Shown: piece by piece, positions 1 to 6,770 of the stretch
How positions within the stretch are numbered: the stretch's first letter is position 1
Layout: each line of letters starts with the position of its first letter
Assembly: GCA_030016765.1 (NCBI GenBank)
Contig: JASEJS010000010.1
Location: 1 to 17,345, forward strand
DNA: 17,345 nucleotides
Source of the DNA: Patescibacteria group bacterium
Lineage (GTDB): Bacteria > Patescibacteriota > Minisyncoccia > Minisyncoccales > JASEJS01
Direction of reading: 5' to 3'
The notes under the pieces: generated by a model
The model's database searches: none
Told to the model about the DNA's origin: nothing
The model's input: the letters and a program-made list of their open reading frames with translations, nothing else
Program-made: the position numbers and the translations under genes

Positions 1-1
1 G

Positions 2-502
2 TGGGAAAAGAAAGAAGAAGAGGAAAAGAAAGAAGAAGAGGAAAAAAAAGCATTAATAAACGAGGGGAATACTGGATTTATCAACGCTTTAAACGAAATG
101 GAAGTGAAATTTCATGGATTTACAGTGGAAGATTTTGACTATAGCCCAGAAGTGACGAAAAAAAGACAGGAAAAATATGCCAGCGAAGTAGATATTAAAA
201 TAGGAGAGAGAAAAGCGCAAGCAATAAAAAGAGAACTTGCAGGTTATGAAGGAGTGGACAGAGATGTGGCAGCAATGCTAGCTAAAGGAAAAGAACCAAC
301 AGTGATACAATATAAAGGTGGTGATCGAGGAGGAATTGTAGAGATGGGTTATCAATTTGGATTGGGTAGCCATCTGGCTGATCAGAGATGGCAGAAAGGA
401 TCTCCAGGGAAAGGAAAAACAGGGGAAGAGAAAAGCACATCAGAAGAAATAAGTGATGAAAAGTGGCTTGAGGAATATAAAAAAAGAAGAGAAATGGGGT
501 AG
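2..502 (+). CDS. C-terminal part of an unrecognised charged protein (5' end outside window)
   Basis: The reading frame is open from base 2, so the gene begins upstream of the window and 166 residues of its C-terminus are visible. An internal ATG at 98 is probably not the start, because the Lys/Glu-rich coding frame continues smoothly before it. The visible part opens with a Lys/Glu run encoded by a duplicated 18-base unit (5-22 and 23-40), followed by a mixed region with the segment VKFHGFTVEDFDYSPEV and a long charged helix, then a glycine-rich stretch and a Lys/Glu-rich tail. The 'FTVEDFDYSPEV + charged Ala/Glu helix' pattern faintly recalls the region after the SPFH/band-7 fold of prohibitin-like proteins, but this is a weak impression and no function is claimed. 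It converges with the minus-strand gene ending at 520. Confidence 0.6.
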   Translation, partial: WEKKEEEEKKEEEEKKALINEGNTGFINALNEMEVKFHGFTVEDFDYSPEVTKKRQEKYASEVDIKIGERKAQAIKRELAGYEGVDRDVAAMLAKGKEPTVIQYKGGDRGGIVEMGYQFGLGSHLADQRWQKGSPGKGKTGEEKSTSEEISDEKWLEEYKKRREMG

Positions 503-521
503 TTTTCTACCCCCTTTTTTT
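496..521 (+). terminator. Rho-independent terminator overlapping a stop codon
   Basis: A 7-bp perfect stem GGGGTAG (496-502) / CTACCCC (507-513) with a TTTT loop is followed by C and seven T. The 5' arm contains the TAG stop codon (500-502) of the upstream gene, so the last codons double as terminator. On the minus strand the hairpin is not followed by a T-tract, so it mainly serves the plus strand. Confidence 0.8.
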
Positions 522-963
522 ATTCAATTGGTTCTCTATAAATGTCTCTTTTTGGAGGAATAGAAGATTTTATTTCTCCAAATTCTTCTTTTTTTAGTTC
601 CTTCTTTTCAATTTTTTCTGGAACAATTTTTTGAAATAAAACAAGAACCTTATTTTCTAAATCTTTAGCTAATTTCTCGGCTATTTCTTTAGAGATATTC
701 AAACGTTGTTGGAGAACAATTGCAAGATTTGTAGGCGAAATTTCCTTTTTAGCTAATTCTCTAACGATTTTTGATATTTGACAAGTTGGTAAATCTTTAA
801 ATATTCTTCTTTTTTCCTCAAGACTTTTTGCCCAACCTATTTCTTCTTCCTTTCTTTTCTCAATTTCCTCTAAGCCATACTTTTTTATTAGTTCCGTAAT
901 AACATCAATTGCATTTTCTAAAGAAATTATACTTGAATTTTTACTTTGCCCAAAATTTTTCAT
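520..963 (-). CDS. Small helical hypothetical protein next to VirB6-like gene
   Basis: A 147-residue protein of unknown function. It has no signal peptide and no membrane segment, and is predicted to be almost all helix. Residues about 17-57 are rich in Glu and Lys. Residues about 65-112 form a helical block with the hydrophobic spacing expected of a small folded domain. The C-terminal third is charged, ending in a proline-containing tail PPKRDIYREPIE that looks like a short exposed peptide motif. It starts 12 bases after the stop of the VirB6-like gene in the same direction and is probably co-transcribed with it. No clear Shine-Dalgarno precedes the ATG at 963. An accessory role to the membrane protein is a guess from position only. 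Confidence 0.75.
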   Translation of the reverse strand: MKNFGQSKNSSIISLENAIDVITELIKKYGLEEIEKRKEEEIGWAKSLEEKRRIFKDLPTCQISKIVRELAKKEISPTNLAIVLQQRLNISKEIAEKLAKDLENKVLVLFQKIVPEKIEKKELKKEEFGEIKSSIPPKRDIYREPIE

Positions 964-975
964 AGCGATTTAAAG

Positions 976-2730
976 TTAGAAAGACTTTATTGTCCTTTTT
1001 AATTCTTCTAGTCTCGCTTTCTCAGGACCCGTCGCTCTTGCTATTGCATTGTTAAACTCTCTCATATTAGCTGCTAACATATCTTGAAGGGCCATTTTTT
1101 GTGCATCACTTCCTCTTCTTCCAATTTCTCTCATTTGCTCAACACTCATTGATTTGGCTACCTCAAAATTCTTTAACGCTCCTGCCTGAACAGTCCTCCG
1201 GAAATCTAAAGGAAACATCTTCTTAACTGTTTCGTTAATCAATGTAGCCCTAGCTTTTTCTTTAGCAACCTTAGGAGATAATCCTTTAGCTATATTAATC
1301 CCCACTTGGGTATCATATTTTTCTTTTTGTAGTTCAGGAATTAAGTCTGGTCTTCTCTTTGCTGCTTCTTCTAAATCTTTTGGAGCGAGATAAGGTTTAA
1401 TATAGTCAATATTTTTTATTTCTTTTCCGGTGAGAGTTTTTCTTTTTCCTATAATATCTTTATCTTCTAATTTCCCTCTTTCAGCTTTTAATTTAAATAG
1501 AGCAGCTCTTTCTTCAGGAGTTTTGGCAAACATCTCAGCAGTTTCTGGAGACATTGTTGCCAATCTGCTTTTTATACCTTCTATTCTTTTTTCTCTTGCT
1601 TCTCGATGTCTTGCTTCGGCTTCAGCCCTCATTCTGGCTGTACCGCCAATAATAGGTGCTTCTCTAATTCTTTCTCCAATTTTTCTTGCTCTTTCCTCTA
1701 TTCCTCTAATCGGAGCAGTTTTTCTTAATGGTTTTACTACTTTCCCTGTCCATCCTGCTATTTGTTTTGCTCTGGAAATGGCTTCTTGAGCTACAGACTG
1801 GGCAGTAGTTAAAGTGGTGAAAAAGCCGATCAAAAGGAGAATGATGGGAAAAAAATAAGCATAAAGGCCACCAATAGGACTATATTTTTTGGGAGAAAGT
1901 TCTGTTATCCACTTAACCATTAAATTGTTAGCTAAATAAATGAAAAAGGCACCGAATATTCCAATAATACACCATTGGATAAATCGATTCCACCATTCAT
2001 CCCAGTGAAAGATACTGGGAAAGAATTTTTTAATACGGTCAGAAGGAGGGAAGACTCTGCTGATAAAAGCAATAGGTGAAAAAATAATCAAAATCCATAA
2101 GGCAACATATCTCATGGCAAATAAAAGAGCATAAAGAAGGAAAACAACTATTCCAATGATACCAAAAATAATAAAAGCTAAGGCATTGACGATTATGGAT
2201 AAAGGTTCATCAAAACCTCTAGCCTTTTCAAATCCATCCTTTACTGCTTGGCTAAAACCTCCGGCTAATCCTCCAGATAAAAAATATTTCATCAAAACAT
2301 TTGAAAAATCAATAAAAACACCACAAATTACTGGAGTAAAGTTAATTAAAAGAGCAATAATTATTAAAACTGGCAAGGTTTTTTTAGCCTCGTATTCTCT
2401 AATCCCTAAAATGATTCCAAATATTATAATGATAGTAGCTAAAATTAAAATAAGATAGGCTAAGTTTCTAATAGTTCTCCAACCAGAAGTAACTATGGGA
2501 TTGTCAGGTCCAGTCATACTCACTCCTAAGAAATCTGGACTGATTACCCAATTTAAAATTCCATAAGCAAGGTCTAATAATTTAGCAAGTACTTCAATAA
2601 TAAAAGCAGCAAAGGTCTTAAGGATATCAACTACTCTATCTGTAAGCCAACCGGCCTGGACAGAATAAAAGGGCAAAAGGATTCCTAAAAGAATTAAAGC
2701 TAAAAAAAATTTTTTAAAATTTCTTTTCAT
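976..2730 (-). CDS. VirB6/TrbL-like polytopic membrane protein
   Basis: A 584-residue inner-membrane protein. Residues 1-26 are a signal peptide ending Val-Gln-Ala. About seven hydrophobic segments follow, near 36-62, 88-110, 119-143, 177-203, 206-225, 249-272 and 286-312. The rest (about 320-584) is a basic, soluble, helical tail rich in Arg, Lys, Glu and Ala. This plan, a multi-spanning core with an amphipathic loop containing FPPSDRIKKFFPSIFHWDEWWNRFIQW and a long cytoplasmic tail, matches the VirB6/TrbL-like channel proteins found in many CPR genomes. In conjugative type IV systems VirB6/TrbL forms part of the inner-membrane channel. No VirB4 or VirD4 ATPase is in the window. The exact family is inferred from architecture; that it is a polytopic membrane protein is clear. 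Confidence 0.8.
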   Translation of the reverse strand: MKRNFKKFFLALILLGILLPFYSVQAGWLTDRVVDILKTFAAFIIEVLAKLLDLAYGILNWVISPDFLGVSMTGPDNPIVTSGWRTIRNLAYLILILATIIIIFGIILGIREYEAKKTLPVLIIIALLINFTPVICGVFIDFSNVLMKYFLSGGLAGGFSQAVKDGFEKARGFDEPLSIIVNALAFIIFGIIGIVVFLLYALLFAMRYVALWILIIFSPIAFISRVFPPSDRIKKFFPSIFHWDEWWNRFIQWCIIGIFGAFFIYLANNLMVKWITELSPKKYSPIGGLYAYFFPIILLLIGFFTTLTTAQSVAQEAISRAKQIAGWTGKVVKPLRKTAPIRGIEERARKIGERIREAPIIGGTARMRAEAEARHREAREKRIEGIKSRLATMSPETAEMFAKTPEERAALFKLKAERGKLEDKDIIGKRKTLTGKEIKNIDYIKPYLAPKDLEEAAKRRPDLIPELQKEKYDTQVGINIAKGLSPKVAKEKARATLINETVKKMFPLDFRRTVQAGALKNFEVAKSMSVEQMREIGRRGSDAQKMALQDMLAANMREFNNAIARATGPEKARLEELKRTIKSF

Positions 2731-2740
2731 TAATTTTTAA

Positions 2741-2749
2741 TGTTAAAAT
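2741..2749 (+). promoter_or_regulatory. Extended -10 promoter, probably giving a leaderless mRNA
   Basis: TG-T-TAAAAT (2741-2749) is an extended -10 element with 5 of 6 matches to TATAAT. The expected start of transcription, about 7 bases downstream, falls on the ATG at 2756, so the mRNA would have no leader. There is no recognisable -35. Confidence 0.5.
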
Positions 2750-2755
2750 AGAGAG

Positions 2756-3076
2756 ATGATAAAATTTCCTCCATTTAGTGCTGAAACTTTTTTGATCCTT
2801 CCTTTAGCCATTGGCATTGATTTAATTTCAATAATCCTTTTACTTTTTGGCTTGGATGATTTTGGCCTTCTTGATATTATTGGCTTTATTTTTATTGGTA
2901 CTTGGCTATTTTTTAGAAGGGGTAAAATTCCAACTAGGAGAGGAAGTTTTCTGAGAAGAATTTTTACCGGAAGATGGAATAAATTTTTAACCCCCTTTTT
3001 TGGTGAAATAATTCCCTATCTTGGAGTTTTGCCATTTTGGTCATTAAGTGTTTATTTTAATTTAACTCAGGAATAA
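2756..3076 (+). CDS. Small membrane protein of unknown function
   Basis: A 106-residue protein with hydrophobic segments at about 12-32 and 39-54, a strongly basic stretch (RRGKIPTRRGSFLRRIF, about 54-70), and a third hydrophobic part near 80-102. The positive loop after the second helix suggests a cytoplasmic basic loop between membrane helices. It does not match a family I can name. It lies on the opposite strand between the VirB6-like gene (divergent, 25 bases away) and the pilin-like gene (convergent, 3 bases away), so it sits inside the secretion cluster, but a role there is inference. It has no Shine-Dalgarno; an extended -10 sits immediately before the ATG, which supports this start and a leaderless transcript. 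Confidence 0.7.
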   Translation: MIKFPPFSAETFLILPLAIGIDLISIILLLFGLDDFGLLDIIGFIFIGTWLFFRRGKIPTRRGSFLRRIFTGRWNKFLTPFFGEIIPYLGVLPFWSLSVYFNLTQE

Positions 3077-3079
3077 TTA

Positions 3080-4456
3080 TCATTCTGATGTTCTTTCTAG
3101 GGTGACTAAACAGTATTCAGTGTCGCTTGGTCTATCTTTGTATTTTTGTTCTCTGGCCTCGATTCGGAGACAAAGATCGCGCTTAGGCATTGCTCCCCAC
3201 TTCCAATCGGTACCCACCCGCTTAGTTAAGCTTTCTCCAGGATTGAGATTTTTCCAATAGGTATCTGGTTCATGGTCTATCTCTTTTTCTTCACCATACT
3301 CTTCTTCACCATTCTCTTTTTTAGTATAAGGCTGCTCAAATAGATATACTCTAAATTCACTGAAAACACCAGTATTATTGGTAATAGTTACTTTTAATAC
3401 TACTTCTTCCCCTTCAGCTAGGCTAACTGGATTTTCAGGGGAACAGTCAAGGAGTTGTCCACCTTTTTCAAGCTTATATTCAGTTATTAATTCAACCTCA
3501 GTTGGCGTTTCAAATTCAATTGCTGCTTCTCTTCCTGGTACCCTTAAGATAGTTGTTTCAGGATTGATTTTATTTAAGATTAACCAAGCACTTAACAATA
3601 AAACTAAGCCTAAAAAAGTTGAGCCAATTTTCCTTTTTGCTTCAGTCATTGCCTCCGGACTGCCAATTGAAGTTAAATATTGAAATCCAGCAATAACTAA
3701 AATAATAAAAGCTGCCAAACCTCCTAAACTAATTCCCCATTCATAAAAATATTTAATCATGGTTGGGAAATCACTACAACCAGTTAAGGAGGTTCCACCT
3801 GGAGATGTTGGCCATTTCACTTCTAAGCCCCGACAACATTTACCTACTGTTTCATCCCATTCACAATTTTCTTTGCCAGCTTTATTTAATTTACTAGCTT
3901 TACAAGCTGTTGGGCTAAAACACAAATCACAATTTTTATTACAATCAGCAGTTGGAGCTGCTGTAGGGCCACATTCAATAGTTGGAGTTGGCGATGGACT
4001 CGGTGATGGACTTGGTGATGGACTTGGCGAAGGGCTTGGTGACGGACTTGGTGATGGACTTGGTGATGGACTCGGTGATGGACTTGGTGACGGACTCGGT
4101 GATGGACTTGGTGGAGGCGAAGGTGGAGAAGGGGCAACACAATTTCCGGAAGCATCGCAGTGATAACCACTTCCACCCCAGCTGGCACAACAATCATCTC
4201 TACATCTACATTCACACTTATCTCCCCATCCAGTGTGACATTCTGTATATGGAGCTTCCCAGAGTTCGCAATAAGCATTTTCACCTCCATTATTTTTCCC
4301 GCAGCAACCCCAAATTAATCCCGTACAACCAGGTCTTCCCCCACATCCGGAAATAGTATCACACCCTGCAGCTAAAACCTCTCTATTAGCTCCAAAAATT
4401 CCTCCCAAAATTAGAATACTTAAACTAATAATAATTAAAATTTCTCTCTTTCCCAT
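3080..4456 (-). CDS. Chimeric pilin-like surface protein with Cys-rich modules and Ser-Pro linker
   Basis: A 458-residue protein. The order is: signal peptide (1-30, ending Leu-Ala-Ala-Gly); a Cys-rich module with 14 cysteines (32-106); a proline/serine linker (109-159) with about 20 Ser-Pro dipeptides; a second Cys-rich module with nine cysteines (162-227); two membrane helices (about 242-262 and 279-297) joined by a loop with GSPEAMTEAKRKI, typical of the VirB2/TrbC-type pilins of CPR bacteria; and a C-terminal beta-rich domain (about 315-458) resembling Ig-like CARDB modules (EEVVLKVTITNNTG). The frame stays open to an ATG at 4549, but I prefer the ATG at 4456: it starts exactly at the signal peptide, removes the overlap with the upstream gene, and has a promoter just before it. 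Many paired cysteines imply an exported, disulfide-bonded protein. The fusion is larger than a normal pilin of roughly 100 residues. Confidence 0.85.
   Translation of the reverse strand: MGKREILIIISLSILILGGIFGANREVLAAGCDTISGCGGRPGCTGLIWGCCGKNNGGENAYCELWEAPYTECHTGWGDKCECRCRDDCCASWGGSGYHCDASGNCVAPSPPSPPPSPSPSPSPSPSPSPSPSPSPSPSPSPSPSPSPSPSPSPSPTPTIECGPTAAPTADCNKNCDLCFSPTACKASKLNKAGKENCEWDETVGKCCRGLEVKWPTSPGGTSLTGCSDFPTMIKYFYEWGISLGGLAAFIILVIAGFQYLTSIGSPEAMTEAKRKIGSTFLGLVLLLSAWLILNKINPETTILRVPGREAAIEFETPTEVELITEYKLEKGGQLLDCSPENPVSLAEGEEVVLKVTITNNTGVFSEFRVYLFEQPYTKKENGEEEYGEEKEIDHEPDTYWKNLNPGESLTKRVGTDWKWGAMPKRDLCLRIEAREQKYKDRPSDTEYCLVTLERTSE
3990..4109 (-). repeat. Ten tandem 12-base units encoding Ser-Pro-Ser-Pro
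   Basis: Ten consecutive 12-base units (plus-strand consensus GGTGATGGACTT) encode residues about 116-156 of the pilin-like protein as codons AGT CCA TCA CCA. Every difference between the units is synonymous in this frame. Degenerate units continue to about 4130. Confidence 0.95.
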
Positions 4457-4479
4457 AATTTTATTTCGCTCTGTTATAA

Positions 4480-4507
4480 ATTTTATCACAATATTTAATG
4501 GGATCAA
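4480..4507 (-). promoter_or_regulatory. Promoter of the pilin-like gene
   Basis: On the minus strand: TTGATC (4507-4502; 4 of 6 matches to the -35 consensus), a 16-base spacer, and TAAAAT (4485-4480; 5 of 6) preceded by TG-A as an extended -10. Transcription would start near 4473, leaving a leader of about 17 bases to the ATG at 4456 and none for an ATG at 4549. This decides the start codon. Confidence 0.6.
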
Positions 4508-4536
4508 AAGGAAACGGCCTTTATTATTTCCTCTTT

Positions 4537-5859
4537 TTAAAATAAACAAGTGGGAAGATTTAAAATAAATCCTAAAATAACAATTAAGATGACAAAAATT
4601 GTTAAGTATTCTTTTCTCAAATAATATCTAAAATTAATTTCCTTTTCTTTATACTTTGGCAAGTATTTATCTAAAAGAATGGCCAAAATAATCACCGCAA
4701 TAATTAAAGCTGTAAAATAATGATATAGAAATAAAGGCCTTTTTATTAAGGAAAAAGGTAACCAGTTAGCAAAATAACTTACTAATAAAAAATCAGCTTT
4801 AGAAAAAGGAAATCTCTTTTTTATTATCCTTAAGGTGATTAAAGAAATCACTGCTAAAGTACTTCCTATCCAGATGATCGGATTACCTTTTAAGTAAATA
4901 TCGCCTTTTCTACCCTGCCAGTAATAAATAGTTTTTCTCATTAAAGGCCATTCATACCAATGACTAGAATAGGGATGGTTTGCTTTGATTCCTAAATTCT
5001 CTTTAAACATTATTTGATTAAGACTTATAAATTTATCTAAAAAAAGAACTGGATTTTCTAATCCTATTTTAAATCCCTTCTTCATAAAGGCATTCCCTGG
5101 CCCCGGCTTATTAAGAAAATAGAAGTGGAAATAAAAACTGGTAATATAAATAGTGAAAGCGATTAATAAAATCAAAAAAATTTTTTTCGAAAGTGATAAA
5201 ATATTATTAAATTCGAACCTTTCTCTTTCTTTTAACCAATCTGTAAAAAGAAAAAAAGAAATTATTCCGAAAGAACTCACTCCTGTCCATTTAATACTTA
5301 AAGCCACTCCTGCAAAAATCCCACTAAAAATTAACCAGGCTATTTTTTTTCTTTTATTTTCCGCTTCTCTAAAAGATAAAAAAGAATAAAGAGTTAAAAT
5401 ATTAAAAAAAATCAACTGGCTGCTTAAAAGAACAAAACGAGATTGAATTAAAAGAGCATTTTCAAAGAGAATGAAAATTCCAGCTAAAAAAGCAGCTCTT
5501 AAGGAATTGGTTATTTTTTTTGTCAATAAAAAAGACAAGGGAATAAGAAGGATTCCAAATAAAGCCGGGAGAGACCTTAACAGAAATAAATTTTCTTGAT
5601 CAAATCCAAATCTAAGCAAGGCAGCTATTCCAGCGATACTTAATTTTCCAAGAGGTGGATGGATGTCAAAAAAATATTCTCCAGTGAAATAACTTTTTAT
5701 GAAGTTAAAAAAATATATTTCGTCAAAAACTAATTCTTGGGGGAAATTTAGATTTAGTAAATGAAGGATTAAATCTAAAAATATTAAACTGAAAATTAAA
5801 ATTAAAATTAATTTTCTCTTTTTAGATGCCAAATTTTTCTCATTTTTTCTCCCTAACAT
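4537..5859 (-). CDS. PMT-family protein O-mannosyltransferase
   Basis: A 440-residue multi-spanning membrane enzyme of the GT39 family (dolichyl/polyprenyl-phosphate-mannose--protein mannosyltransferase). It would move mannose from a polyprenyl-phosphate carrier to Ser/Thr of exported proteins on the outer face of the membrane. Visible hallmarks are the first-loop acidic pair FDE (45-47), the motif DIHPPLGK (65-72), a later SSHWYEWPLM segment, and ANWLPFSLIKRP...LYHYFTA in the C-terminal membrane region. About ten or more hydrophobic segments are present. It starts 17 bases after rsmA in the same direction, so they probably share a transcript. The Ser-rich linker of the neighbouring pilin-like protein would be an obvious substrate, but that link is inference from adjacency. 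Confidence 0.9.
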   Translation of the reverse strand: MLGRKNEKNLASKKRKLILILIFSLIFLDLILHLLNLNFPQELVFDEIYFFNFIKSYFTGEYFFDIHPPLGKLSIAGIAALLRFGFDQENLFLLRSLPALFGILLIPLSFLLTKKITNSLRAAFLAGIFILFENALLIQSRFVLLSSQLIFFNILTLYSFLSFREAENKRKKIAWLIFSGIFAGVALSIKWTGVSSFGIISFFLFTDWLKERERFEFNNILSLSKKIFLILLIAFTIYITSFYFHFYFLNKPGPGNAFMKKGFKIGLENPVLFLDKFISLNQIMFKENLGIKANHPYSSHWYEWPLMRKTIYYWQGRKGDIYLKGNPIIWIGSTLAVISLITLRIIKKRFPFSKADFLLVSYFANWLPFSLIKRPLFLYHYFTALIIAVIILAILLDKYLPKYKEKEINFRYYLRKEYLTIFVILIVILGFILNLPTCLF

Positions 5860-5876
5860 CGAGGTCTATTTTATTA

Positions 5877-6710
5877 TTAAATCTTAAAATCCTCTGTTAA
5901 TTTTAGCCAGTCTTCAATACTTAAATTTTCAGCTCTTTGAGTAGGTTGGATTTCGTTTTTCAAAAGCCAGTTTCTAACCTTTTCTTTATCAATTTTTAAT
6001 TTTTGAGAGAAATTATTGATTAGCTGTTTTCTCGGCTGGGAAAAACCAGCCTTAACTATTTTTAAAAATTTTACAAAAAATCGACGATCGTTGATTTTTT
6101 GGAATTTGGGAGTTATTTTAATTATTGCTCCATCTACTTTTGGTTTTGGCCAAAAAGATTTTTTGGAGACAAAGGAGATAATTTTTGTTTGGGCATAAAA
6201 CTGAACTGAAACTGCCAATAAATTCATTTTTGGAGGTTTGGCACAAATTCTTTGTCCCACTTCTTTTTGAACCATCAGTACTAATACCTGAGGTTGGTTA
6301 TTTATCTCAAGAAATTTGCGGATTGTCGAAGCAACAATGTAATAAGGGAGATTAGCCACTACCTTATAAGATTTTCCAGTTCTTAACTTTAAATTTTTCA
6401 TTTTTAGAATATCGCCTTTAATAATTTCTACATTTTTTAAATTTCTGAGGGTTTCTTTTAAAATCTCAATCATTTTTTCATCTTTTTCTATGGCAATGAC
6501 TTTTTTTACTTCTTTAGCTAATTCAATGGTCAGGGTTCCAATTCCAGGACCAATTTCTAAAACAATATCATCTGAATTGAGATCAGCTGCTTTAATGATT
6601 TTTTTAAGTACCGATTTTGAAATTAAAAAATTCTGACCAAATTTCTTTAAAGGCTGAATTTCATGCTTTTGAAGTAAGTGTTTAATAACTTTTTTAGAAG
6701 TTAAATCCAT
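5877..6710 (-). CDS. rsmA: 16S rRNA (adenine1518/1519-N6)-dimethyltransferase
   Basis: A 277-residue RsmA/KsgA. It dimethylates two adjacent adenines in the terminal hairpin of 16S rRNA late in 30S assembly, using S-adenosylmethionine. Visible motifs are the N-terminal KKFGQNFL (22-29), the SAM-binding loop LEIGPGIGTLT (51-61), the acidic ribose-binding position in AIEKDEKM (73-80), the catalytic NLPY (120-123), and the C-terminal FWPKPKVDGAIIKI. The length is normal. The MDLTSKK start gives the usual short N-terminal helix before the QNFL motif. There is no clear Shine-Dalgarno. It is divergent from the M23 peptidase gene (60 bases between starts) and followed by the mannosyltransferase. Confidence 0.97.
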   Translation of the reverse strand: MDLTSKKVIKHLLQKHEIQPLKKFGQNFLISKSVLKKIIKAADLNSDDIVLEIGPGIGTLTIELAKEVKKVIAIEKDEKMIEILKETLRNLKNVEIIKGDILKMKNLKLRTGKSYKVVANLPYYIVASTIRKFLEINNQPQVLVLMVQKEVGQRICAKPPKMNLLAVSVQFYAQTKIISFVSKKSFWPKPKVDGAIIKITPKFQKINDRRFFVKFLKIVKAGFSQPRKQLINNFSQKLKIDKEKVRNWLLKNEIQPTQRAENLSIEDWLKLTEDFKI

Positions 6711-6730
6711 GTCTTTGTGGAAAATGAATC

Positions 6731-6758
6731 TTGACTTTTTGAGAAAAGGGGCTAAATT
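6731..6758 (+). promoter_or_regulatory. Promoter of the M23 peptidase gene
   Basis: TTGACT (6731-6736; 5 of 6), a 16-base spacer, and TAAATT (6753-6758; 4 of 6). Predicted transcription start is near 6765, about 6 bases before the ATG at 6771. Confidence 0.45.
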
Positions 6759-6770
6759 AAAAAGAAGAAT

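Noticed and set aside
1430..2458. Two plus-strand open frames inside the VirB6-like gene
   Set aside because: Both are antisense to a well-supported membrane protein and have no promoter or recognisable domain.
3990..4109. Possible CRISPR-like tandem repeat
   Set aside because: Units are contiguous 12-mers without spacers and lie in a coding frame.
3759..4356. Several overlapping open frames on both strands over the Ser-Pro repeat region
   Set aside because: The 12-base repeat has no stop in any frame, so long shadow frames are expected. Only the Ser-Pro frame shows purely synonymous variation, joins a signal peptide to membrane helices and continues beyond the repeat sensibly.
4457..4549. 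N-terminal extension of the pilin-like protein from the ATG at 4549
   Set aside because: It would put a basic segment ahead of a clear signal peptide, overlap the upstream gene, and lie upstream of the predicted transcription start.
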